Origin: Micromonospora sp. DSM 45708
GTDB taxonomy: Bacteria > Actinomycetota > Actinomycetes > Mycobacteriales > Micromonosporaceae
DNA length: 64,000 bases
NCBI RefSeq assembly: GCF_039566955.1
Contig: NZ_CP154796.1
Coordinates: 4,340,001 to 4,404,000 of the forward strand
Direction of reading: 5' to 3'
In this document: one piece after another, positions 29,540-37,577 of the stretch
How positions within the stretch are numbered: the first letter of the stretch is position 1
How the letters are laid out: every line of letters starts with the position of its first letter
The notes under the pieces: model-generated
What the model was told of the DNA's origin: nothing
Seen by the model: only the letters and a program-made list of their open reading frames with translations
Databases searched by the model: none
Translations under genes and position numbers: made by a program

Positions 29540-31108
29540 CTACTTTCCTCCAGAGGGCCAGATGCGGCGCAGGCGGGCAAGGAACCGACCGGGGGTCACC
29601 GGCGTGATCGCGACGATCACGTGGCCCTTGTGGTTCGTGGCGGGTGTGACGAGGTGCAGCCGGGCGCCGTGGCGGGCCAGCAGCTTGGGCGCGGTGACGG
29701 GTCGGTCGGTGCGCATCGGCGCCGAGCCGGCCCCGCCCAGCGCGGACACCTCCGCGCGCACCGTCCGCCGCTCCCCCTTCGGCGCGACGACCGCCAACAG
29801 CCGGTCCACCGCGAAGTCGGTCCGTACGACGGTACCGGGCCCGTCCGGCGTCACCGACGTGGCACCCGTGAGATCGCCCACGCTGACCTTCAGCGCCTCG
29901 GCGCTCAGCTCGGCCAGCTCGGCCCACCGGCTCCGGGCGGTGACCACCAGGGCCCGCGCGCCGGCGGCGTCCCGCCCCCAGGCCAGCCCGGTCGCGGTCA
30001 GCTTCGCCAGTTGCGCGGCGGCCCGGTCGGTGACGTCGTACCAGTCGTCCGGGTAGCCGAACGCGGGGTCGCGGAACCCGACGTGGTGGGCGTACCAGCG
30101 ACCGTCGTCGACGGTGACCTCGGGCAGCGTCTTGTCGGCCTGCTGCCCGATCAGCTCACGCAGCGGCTCCAGCCCGCCGTCACGCGCCACGGCCAGCCGC
30201 AACCGCTCCTCGGGCGCCATCCGGGCGAGCACACCCTCGGTGAGGTACGCCTCGGCCAGCTTGCGGACCCGGTCGTGGACGTGCTGCTGCACGTCCGGGG
30301 AGAGGGTGAGGAACTCCTCGCGGAGCAGCTTCGCCACCTCCCAGCTGAAGTGGCGCACCAGCACCGCGTCCCGCTTCGGGCCGGGCCCGATCAGGCCGGC
30401 CACGAACGCGACCAGCTCCTCGGCGCAGCGCAGACGCTCCTCGAAGCGGCTGGCGTAGGTGATGTTCTGGGCGTTGTCCCGCTTGACGGCGAAGTAGTAG
30501 TCGTAGTCGCCGAGGACCGAGATCTTCTTCGCCCGGAAGCACGCCTCCAGCGTGAACGGCTGGTCGCTGCCCATCGGCATGTCGGTGCGGAACCGCAGCC
30601 CGTGCTGCTCGACGAGGTCCCGGCGGAACAGCTTCGTGTTCGACAGCGACCAGGGCAGCGCGCTGTCGAACAGGTCGAGCCGCTCCGCGGTGCAGGCGTA
30701 CGCCGCCTGGTGCACGTACCGCTTGTTGGTGCCGACCATCCGGCCGAGCACCACGTCGGAGTCCCACCGGTCGGCGGCGGCGACCAGGCGCTCCAGCGCC
30801 TCCGGCCCGAGGTGGTCGTCGGAGCCGACGAAGAAGACGTAGCGGCCCCGGGCGTGGTCCAGGGCCAGGTTGCTCGGTGCCGCCGGGCCACCGGAGTTGG
30901 CCTGGTGCAGCACCCGGACCGTCTCCGGGTAGCGCGCGGCGTAGCGGTCCAGCTCGGCGCCGCTGCCGTCGGTGGAGCCGTCGTCGACCGCGACGACCTC
31001 CAGCCGGTCGCGGCCGATGGTCTGGCCGACCAGCGAGTCCAGGCAGGCGGTCAGGTAGGGCATGGTGTTGTAGACGGCCACCACCACTGTCACGTCCGGC
31101 CGGCTCAT
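29540..31108 (-). CDS. Glycosyltransferase family 2 with a C-terminal extension
   Basis: GT-A glycosyltransferase of 522 residues. The GT2 domain (residues 1-about 220) has VTVVVAVYNTMPYLTACLDSL, VDDGSTDGSG at 41-50, FVGSDDHL (DXD-like, SDD at 96-98), and MGSDQPFTLEACF. The remaining 300 residues are a helical region followed by a beta-rich module, as in TagF-linked GT2 proteins of actinobacteria. ATG at 31108 overlaps the previous stop by 4 bp (ATGA). It would add a sugar to a cytoplasmic lipid-linked intermediate; specificity unknown. Confidence 0.88.
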   Translation of the reverse strand: MSRPDVTVVVAVYNTMPYLTACLDSLVGQTIGRDRLEVVAVDDGSTDGSGAELDRYAARYPETVRVLHQANSGGPAAPSNLALDHARGRYVFFVGSDDHLGPEALERLVAAADRWDSDVVLGRMVGTNKRYVHQAAYACTAERLDLFDSALPWSLSNTKLFRRDLVEQHGLRFRTDMPMGSDQPFTLEACFRAKKISVLGDYDYYFAVKRDNAQNITYASRFEERLRCAEELVAFVAGLIGPGPKRDAVLVRHFSWEVAKLLREEFLTLSPDVQQHVHDRVRKLAEAYLTEGVLARMAPEERLRLAVARDGGLEPLRELIGQQADKTLPEVTVDDGRWYAHHVGFRDPAFGYPDDWYDVTDRAAAQLAKLTATGLAWGRDAAGARALVVTARSRWAELAELSAEALKVSVGDLTGATSVTPDGPGTVVRTDFAVDRLLAVVAPKGERRTVRAEVSALGGAGSAPMRTDRPVTAPKLLARHGARLHLVTPATNHKGHVIVAITPVTPGRFLARLRRIWPSGGK

Positions 31109-32721
31109 GCGCCCACCTCCACCGACGCGGGCGCCGGTGCCGCGACCGGCGTGACCGGTCGGGCTGGCGCGTCGGGCAGCAGCCGGGTGTAGACGTCGTC
31201 GAGCACCCGCGCCTGCGCCTCCCAGGTCCAGCCGGCCAGCAGGCCCGGCCGGTCGTACGCGGCGCGGTACCGCGCCGGATCGGCGAGCACCGCGGTGACC
31301 GCCCGGACGAAGTCGGCCACGTCCTCGGCGCGGAACACCTCGCCCTGGCCGGTCTCCCGGACAGTCTCGGCCATGGTCCGCACGTCGGAGACGACAAGCG
31401 GCAGGCCGGCGTGTGAATACTCGAAGAACTTGGTGATCAGCGCGATCTCGTGGTTCGGCCAGTGCTGGATCGGGATGACGCCGACCTGCGCGCCGGCCAG
31501 GAACCGGACCACCTGGTGGTGCGGCACGTACGGCAGCACGTGCAACCGGTCCGCCACGCCCAGCTCGTCGGCGCGGGTGACCAGGCCCCGGACGTACGCC
31601 GAGGTGGGCTTGTTGACCACCAGGGCGACGTGCGCGCCGGGCAGCCGGGGCAGCGCCTCGACCAGCACGCCCAGCCCCCGCTTGGCGGCGGCCACCCCGC
31701 TGTAGACCAGCAGCGGCGTCTCCGGCCCGAGCCCGCAGCGGGCGCGGATGTCCGGTGCCGGCCCGGTCGGGTCGGCCGGCAGCTCGTCGACCGCGGGCGC
31801 GTTGAGCACGACGGCCGGGCGCTCGGCCAGCCCGTGCTCGTCGCGCAGCAGGTCGGCCAGGCCGCCGGAGACGGTGGTGGTGGCGTCCGCGTACGGCACG
31901 TACTCCCGCTCGTGCGCCACGTTGCCGGGCAGCCAGCGGGCGTTGTCCCGCCACGGCTGCACACCGGGGAGGTATTCGTGGGCGTCCCACAGCAGCGCGA
32001 TCCGCCGGCCCCGGGCGGCGGCCCGGATCTTCGCGCGGGCCCCGACGCCGAGCATCCGGAAGTCGTTGGCGTGGATCAGGTCCGGTGCCAGTTCGTCGAC
32101 GACCGGGCCGTAGGCCAGCTCGTAGTCCCACAGGCCGGGCTCCAGCCGGCGCCACGCGCCGTCGCCGCGCAGCTTCCGCCAGAACGCGGTGTAGGCGCGG
32201 TCCCAGGGGCCGTCCAGCTTGCGACCCTTGCGGGCGCGGGTGAGCTGGCGGTTGCGGAACCCGACCCACCGGCGGGTCAGGCCGGCCAGCTTCTCCTCGG
32301 CGCGCAGCGTGGCCCAGGGCAGCCCGCCGGGGCGGCCGGCGCCGGAGTCGCGGGCCGCGGTGGTCAGCGCCGCCCGGCGGACGGCCAGGTCCGCGCGCCA
32401 CGCCCGGACCGTCTGGGTGCGGTGCGCGGCGAGGCCGCTCGGCGGGTACGCCAGCGGATGCCGCAGCCAGGCGCGGCGGAACTCGTGCCGGCGACGGGAC
32501 AGCGGCTCGGCCATGGGGATCAGGCGCACCTCGGCGGCGCCGAGCCGCCAGCTCTGCGGCTGGCCCACCGGCGCGCGCCCGAGCAGGACGACGTCCCAGC
32601 CGGCGTCGGCGGCGGACCGCGCCGCCTTCTGCACCCGGGAGTCCCCGATGACCCCGTTGTCCACCAGCATGACCACCCGTCCCCGGGGGCCCGCCGCTGC
32701 GGTCGTGCCGTCAGATCCCAT
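31105..32721 (-). CDS. Glycosyltransferase family 4 (paralogue of the one at 39.8 kb)
   Basis: GT-B enzyme, 538 residues, longer than typical GT4 because of an insertion of about 100 residues after the first beta strands (ADLAVRRAALTTAARD...WRKLRGDGAWRRLEPGLWDYELAYGPVVDELAPDLIHANDFRM). The start of the conserved region is GRVVMLVDNGVIGDSRVQKAARSAADAGWDVVLLG. The donor domain has LLVYSGVAAAKRGLGVLVEAL and IPIQHWPNHEIALITKFFEYSHAGLPLVVSD. Start ATG 32721 matches the start of its paralogue. First gene of the operon with the GT2 and dehydrogenase. Confidence 0.87.
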   Translation of the reverse strand: MGSDGTTAAAGPRGRVVMLVDNGVIGDSRVQKAARSAADAGWDVVLLGRAPVGQPQSWRLGAAEVRLIPMAEPLSRRRHEFRRAWLRHPLAYPPSGLAAHRTQTVRAWRADLAVRRAALTTAARDSGAGRPGGLPWATLRAEEKLAGLTRRWVGFRNRQLTRARKGRKLDGPWDRAYTAFWRKLRGDGAWRRLEPGLWDYELAYGPVVDELAPDLIHANDFRMLGVGARAKIRAAARGRRIALLWDAHEYLPGVQPWRDNARWLPGNVAHEREYVPYADATTTVSGGLADLLRDEHGLAERPAVVLNAPAVDELPADPTGPAPDIRARCGLGPETPLLVYSGVAAAKRGLGVLVEALPRLPGAHVALVVNKPTSAYVRGLVTRADELGVADRLHVLPYVPHHQVVRFLAGAQVGVIPIQHWPNHEIALITKFFEYSHAGLPLVVSDVRTMAETVRETGQGEVFRAEDVADFVRAVTAVLADPARYRAAYDRPGLLAGWTWEAQARVLDDVYTRLLPDAPARPVTPVAAPAPASVEVGA

Positions 32722-32948
32722 CCCTGCCCGTTTCGTCGTCGCCAGCACCGCGCCCGCGGACCCGAGCGAGTCTACGACAACGGTTCCGGCCGCCACGCCC
32801 GCCGCCGTCGGCGGTCCGTGACCTGTCGCGCCGATTGCTACCCTCCATGCTGTTCAACGACCGGCGCTCGCCCCGGGTCGTCGCCGGGCCGGCGGTAGGC
32901 CGCCCGCCCGCGGCCCGCGTGCCGCCGGATCACTCCAGGTCAGCGCGG

Positions 32949-34137
32949 ATGGATCAGACAATGGACGTGGTGACGACCGAGGAACCGAGCCGCCCGGCGT
33001 CGGCAGCGCCCGACCCGCCCCGGCCCACGCCCGCCGGGCGGCTGCGCCACGCCGCCCGCGCCGCGCTGCCCGCGCTGGCGGTCTACGCCGTGATCCGTCT
33101 GATCGGGCTGGTGACCGTCTGGGTCTGGGCCGGCAACGTGGGGAGCAACCCGGTCGAGCAGCTCACCCGGGCCGACGGCGGCTGGTACCTCGCCATCGCG
33201 CGGCACGGGTACGACGGGTACGAGAAGGCGCAGAGCAACATGGCCTTCTTCCCGCTCTACCCGGGCCTGTCCGCGGGCCTGGACCGGCTCTCCCCGCTCA
33301 GCCCACGCGAGTCGGCCCTGCTGGTGGCGTGGCTGGCCGGGTTGGCCGCCGCGTGGGGGCTGTTCGCGATCGGCGCGTACCTGCACGACCGGCGTACCGG
33401 CGTGCTGCTCGCCGCGCTCTGGGCGGCGATGCCGCACGCCGTGGTGGAGTCGATGGGCTACAGCGAGAGCCTGTTCACCGCGCTCGCCGCGTGGACGCTG
33501 TACGCGCTGCTGCGCCGGCGCTGGGTCACCGCCGGGGTGGTCTGCCTGTTCGCCGGCCTGACCCGGCCGACCGCCTCGTCCCTGATCCCGGTGGTCGGGC
33601 TGGCCGCGCTGCTCGCGGTGGCCCGGCGGCGGGACGGCTGGCGGCCGTACGCGGCGCTGCTGCTCGCGCCCGCCGGCTGGCTGGCTGGCGTACCTGGCCT
33701 GGGTGGGGGCGCGGACCGGGCGGCCGGACGGCTGGTTCCACATCCAGTCGGCCGGCTGGGGCACCTCGTTCGACTTCGGCGTCTACACCGTCGACCGGGG
33801 GCAGCAGGCGCTGGTGCAGGTGGCCGCGCTGCCGCTGCTGGTGGTGACCGTGGTGGCGTTGGTGTCGCTGATGTTCTTCGTGCTGAGCGTGCTCGACCGG
33901 CAGCCCTGGCAACTGCTGCTCTACAGCGGCCTGCTGCTGGTGACCACGCTCGGCGCGGCCGGCTACTACCACTCCAAGGCGCGGTTCCTGCTGCCGGCGT
34001 TCCCGCTGCTGCTGCCGGCGGCCGTGGGCCTGGCCCGGGCCGGTCGGGCCAAGGCCGCCACGGTGCTGGTGACGCTCGTCGCGTTCTCCACCTACTTCGG
34101 CGGCTACCTGCTGCTGATCTGGACGAAGTCGCCCTGA
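32949..34137 (+). pseudogene. PIG-V-like mannosyltransferase gene broken (or switched) by a 4-bp CTGG insertion
   Basis: Polytopic GT-C protein. The 5' part reads ADGGWYLAIARHGYDGY and MAFFPLYPG, the PIG-V/GPI-mannosyltransferase-like signature. The frame changes at 33677-33688, where three CTGG copies occur. With two copies the frame continues smoothly as GWLAYLAWVGARTGRPDGWFH into the second half (to the stop at 34137), giving about 394 residues with a complete set of helices. As read, the first frame runs on to 34169 with a meaningless Arg/Gly-rich tail. So the gene is a recent frameshift, a phase-variable switch or a sequencing error. Start ATG 32949; 32961 and 32847 are alternatives. Codon bias is normal in both halves. 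It is divergent from the GT4 operon. Confidence 0.8.
33677..33688 (+). repeat. Three tandem CTGG tetranucleotides at the frameshift site
   Basis: CTGG x3, preceded by GG, inside the PIG-V-like gene. Two copies would keep the coding frame; three shift it. Such short repeats can change length by slipped-strand mispairing, although three copies is few. Confidence 0.85.
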
Positions 34138-34158
34138 CCGCCGCCGCCGGGCGGACGG

Positions 34159-36000
34159 TCAGCGGGTGAACGGCCGGACGTCCCAGAGCCACACGTCGTC
34201 GACCCGCCGGCCGGGGCCGTACAGCGCGTCGAGCACGACCTTCAGGTCGTCGTGGCGGCGGGCCCCCCGGTCCGGCAGCGCCACCGCGTCGGCCTTCCAG
34301 TACCGCACGTCGGCGCGGGCCTGGGCGATGTCGGCCGGTCCGACCGCGGTGTCCCGTTCGCCCCGGGACACGGCGGTGAGCAGCTTGGCGGTGGGCTGCG
34401 GGTCGACGCCCCACCGCCCGGTCGCGTCGGTGGCGGAGACCGGCCCGAGGAAGTAGCCCTCGGGCACCGCGAAGCCGGCCACCGCGGCGGAACTCCAGTA
34501 CAGCGACGTCATGCCGTTGACCGGCACGGGCACCAGGGTGCGGCCGGGTGCGACGTGGTCGCGCCAGGCGCCGCCGGTGACGAACTCCGGCACCGGCGTC
34601 CGGCCCCGCGCCTCCAGCGGCACCGGCAGCACCGGCAGCAGCGCGGCGGCCACCGCGACGGCCCCGACCCGGGCGGCCAGTCGCCCGGACGGCTCGTCCC
34701 GCCGGGCGGCGAGCCGGTCGCCGGCCACGGCCAGCAGGACGCCGAGCGCCACGGTGGTGATCAGCGCGAACCGGGCCACCACCACGGAGTCGAACACGGG
34801 CAGGTCCTGCACCAGCGCGAACGGCGCCGGGATGTCGGTGCGGCGGGTGCCGGACGTCCAGGTGGTGCCGATCGAGAACAGCGCCGAGACCAGGCCGACG
34901 ACGCCGAGCACCCGGGCGGTGACGTCCCGCCGCAGCCACCACAGCGCGCCGGCCGCGAGCACCAGCAGCGACCAGCCGTAGAAGCTGGCCTGCTCGGTGG
35001 TGTTCGGCGCCCAGCCGACCGCGCTGGTCGGCCCGCCGGCCACCGACTGGGTGGCGAACCTGACGTACGAGCCGAGCTTGAGGGCGTAGATGTCCGGGGT
35101 GCCCGGGTGGCCCACCCGGTGCTGTGGCCCGGCGAACTGCATCCAGAGCGGGTACGCCGCCGCGGCCCCCACCAGCACGGCGGTGATCGCCAGCCCCGGC
35201 AGCATCGGGCGCCAGCGGCGCACCGCGTCGCGGGGTCGGACCGCCAGGTAGGCCAGGACCAGCATCAGGCAGCCGAGCGCGGTGAGGAAGAGGATCTCCA
35301 GGCTCACGAAGAACTGGGCCACCACCAGCCCGCCCAGCACCAGGCCGTCGCGGACCACGTGCCCGCCCCGGGACAGCGCGACCACCCGCCAGACGATGAA
35401 CGGCACCAGCCACTGCGCGGTGATGTGCGGGTGGCCGTTGCTGTGCGAGACCAGCGCCGGGGCGAAGGCGCAGAACAGCCCGCCGACGAACGCGGCGGCC
35501 CGGGAGTCGACCAGGTGCCGGGAGAGCACGTGGTACCAGGCGTATCCGGTGCCGGCCAGGTTCAGCGTGATGAACAGCAGGTAGGAGAAGGACGCGCCGA
35601 AGAGCAGGGTGACCGGGGCGAGCACCAGCCCGGGAAGTTGGAGCCCGACGTTGGTCATCAGGTTGACCCCGGTCGGGGCGTTCTGGAGCGTGGTGAAGAA
35701 CGGGTTCTCCAGGTGGCTGACCGCGTGCGCCGCGTACGCCAGCATCCACTCGTTGAAGCCCTGGTCGTTGGGGCGGCTGCCGAGCAGTCGCCCGCCGGGG
35801 TCGCGCCAACCCCGGGCGGTGACCCAGAACGCGCCGGCCAGGAACACCAGCGCGACCACCGCGTCGACCCGGGACCACCGCCGGCGGCCCGGACGCCCCT
35901 CGGCCTCGGGTCCCGGACCGGGGGTGTCGGCCCCCGCCTCCTGGGCGTCCCCGGCGGGGACGGGCTCACGATCGCGGGTGTCGGGCGCGGGCGAGGTCAT
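34159..36000 (-). CDS. Large multi-spanning membrane protein, GT-C-like, unknown
   Basis: 613 residues with about 12 hydrophobic helices between residues 45 and 480, and a C-terminal extracytoplasmic domain of about 130 residues (EFVTGGAWRDHVAPGRTLVPVPVNG...RRHDDLKVVLDALYGPGRRVDDVWLWDVRPF). The first loop carries SRPNDQGFNEWMLAYAAHAVSHLENPFFTTLQNAPTGVNLMTN, with an Asp in the GT-C catalytic place. The overall arrangement resembles YfhO-type or ArnT-like glycosyltransferases, but I cannot name the family. The start ATG at 36000 is clear. It converges with the frameshifted PIG-V-like gene 21 bp away and is divergent from the GT pair at 36135. Confidence 0.7.
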   Translation of the reverse strand: MTSPAPDTRDREPVPAGDAQEAGADTPGPGPEAEGRPGRRRWSRVDAVVALVFLAGAFWVTARGWRDPGGRLLGSRPNDQGFNEWMLAYAAHAVSHLENPFFTTLQNAPTGVNLMTNVGLQLPGLVLAPVTLLFGASFSYLLFITLNLAGTGYAWYHVLSRHLVDSRAAAFVGGLFCAFAPALVSHSNGHPHITAQWLVPFIVWRVVALSRGGHVVRDGLVLGGLVVAQFFVSLEILFLTALGCLMLVLAYLAVRPRDAVRRWRPMLPGLAITAVLVGAAAAYPLWMQFAGPQHRVGHPGTPDIYALKLGSYVRFATQSVAGGPTSAVGWAPNTTEQASFYGWSLLVLAAGALWWLRRDVTARVLGVVGLVSALFSIGTTWTSGTRRTDIPAPFALVQDLPVFDSVVVARFALITTVALGVLLAVAGDRLAARRDEPSGRLAARVGAVAVAAALLPVLPVPLEARGRTPVPEFVTGGAWRDHVAPGRTLVPVPVNGMTSLYWSSAAVAGFAVPEGYFLGPVSATDATGRWGVDPQPTAKLLTAVSRGERDTAVGPADIAQARADVRYWKADAVALPDRGARRHDDLKVVLDALYGPGRRVDDVWLWDVRPFTR

Positions 36001-36134
36001 GGCCCAGCAGTCTACGAAAGCGGCGACCCCCACCCCTCGGTGGCACGTCCGGCGCGCGGGACGGCGTTATTGTAGGGTCCGCAGGCTGTCCGAGGGCCGT
36101 TCCGCTCTCCCCCACCCTCCCAGGATCGGAATCG

Positions 36135-37577
36135 ATGAACAACGGGCGAACTCTCTGGGACTCGTTGAAGCTCCCCCGGCCGCGACGGTCCGGGTCCCGA
36201 CCGCACATGATCTACCTCGCCATCGGCTTCCCACCGGCGGCCAAGAGCTGTGCCTACCGGATGCGGGAGACCGCGAACCAGTTCGCCGCGGCGGGCTGGG
36301 ACGTGACCGCGGTCACCATCGCGGACGAGGCCTGGGAGCGCGAGTACGGGCTGGACCACACGCTCTCCCAGGGGGTGGACCCCAGCGTCCGGGTGGTGAA
36401 GCTGCCGCTGTTCCGCGACGACCTGGAGACCGACATCCGGTCGTTCACCGAGCAGCGCGCGCTGGCGCACAAGGACTACCTGGCCGACCTGCGCAAGCAG
36501 AACCTGAAGGTCTTCCCGGAGCCGGTCTTCGGCGGCTGGCGCCCCGCGCTGGAGAAGGCGCTGCTCCAGATCCACCGGGAGCGGCCGGTGGACCTGCTGG
36601 TCACCACCTGCGCCCCGTACGTGAACCTGTCCGCCACCTGGAAGCTGTGGGAGACCCACCGGGTCCCGTACGTGGTGGACTTCCGCGACGGCTGGTCCGT
36701 CGACGTGATCAACAACGGTGAGGCGTTCACCCGGGAGTCGGTCTCCGGGCAGTGGGAGATCAAGCTGCTCACCAACGCCATCGCCATCTGGAACGTCAAC
36801 GAGCCGATCTCCCGCTGGTACCGGGAGCGCTATCCGGAGCTGGCGCACAAGATGCGGGTCGTACGCAACGGCTACGACGCGGCCAGCATCCCGGCCGAGA
36901 CGCTGCCCGCCCCGGCCGACCGGCCGCTCACCTTCGGCTACCTCGGCGCGCTCAACCTGCCGGTGCCGCTGCTGGCCGCCGTGCTGGAGGGCTGGCGGAC
37001 GGCGCGCGCGGAGGACCCGGCACTGGCCGGCGCCCGCTTCGAGGTCCGCGGCCACATCGGCGCCGCCTGGGCGCGCGGTGACAACGCCCACGCCGAGCTG
37101 CTCAAGGCCGCCGCCGTCGACGGTGTGGTGGTCGGTGGCTCGGTGCCCAAGGCCGAGGTGGTGGACCTCTACTCCCGGTGGGACGCCGTGGTGCTGATGG
37201 TGACCGGTGGCCGGTTCATGACCTCCGGCAAGGTCTACGAGTACATGGCCACCGGGATGCCGGTGGTCTCCGCCCACGAGGCGGACCACGACGCGTCCAC
37301 CGTGCTGTCGACGTACCCGCTCTGGACCGGCGCGGTCGGGTTGGAGCCGGTCGAGCTGGCCGCCGCGTTCCGGCGGGCCGCCGCGATGGCCCGCGCCGCC
37401 GGTCCGCAGGAGCGGGCGAAGGCCCGCGCCGAGGCCCGGCAGTACGCCCGCGAGGAGCAGCTCATTCCCGCCGTCCGCGAGGTCACCGAGCTGGTCCTCG
37501 CGGGTGGCGGGTCGACCGGCGCCCCGCAGGCGTCCACCGCCGGCGCGCGCGTCCTGGCCCGAGAAGGTAGGTCATGA
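36135..37577 (+). CDS. Glycosyltransferase family 4
   Basis: GT-B protein of 480 residues. The N-terminal domain has MIYLAIGFPPAAKSCAYRMRETANQFAAAGWDVTAVTI. The donor domain includes LTFGYLGALNLPVPLLAAVLEGWR, GSVPKAEVVDLYSRWDAVVLMVTGGRFMTSGKVYEYMATGMPVVSAHE. The last 30 residues are low complexity. A TAGGGT hexamer at 36073-36078 may be its -10. It overlaps the next gene by 4 bp (ATGA), so the two form an operon and probably act on the same glycan. Confidence 0.85.
   Translation: MNNGRTLWDSLKLPRPRRSGSRPHMIYLAIGFPPAAKSCAYRMRETANQFAAAGWDVTAVTIADEAWEREYGLDHTLSQGVDPSVRVVKLPLFRDDLETDIRSFTEQRALAHKDYLADLRKQNLKVFPEPVFGGWRPALEKALLQIHRERPVDLLVTTCAPYVNLSATWKLWETHRVPYVVDFRDGWSVDVINNGEAFTRESVSGQWEIKLLTNAIAIWNVNEPISRWYRERYPELAHKMRVVRNGYDAASIPAETLPAPADRPLTFGYLGALNLPVPLLAAVLEGWRTARAEDPALAGARFEVRGHIGAAWARGDNAHAELLKAAAVDGVVVGGSVPKAEVVDLYSRWDAVVLMVTGGRFMTSGKVYEYMATGMPVVSAHEADHDASTVLSTYPLWTGAVGLEPVELAAAFRRAAAMARAAGPQERAKARAEARQYAREEQLIPAVREVTELVLAGGGSTGAPQASTAGARVLAREGRS

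Noticed and set aside
28124..31192. Open frame of over 1000 codons on the plus strand opposite the dehydrogenase and GT2 genes
   Set aside because: Antisense shadow; it has His/Val/Arg-rich low-complexity translation and no domain, whereas the minus strand encodes clear enzymes.
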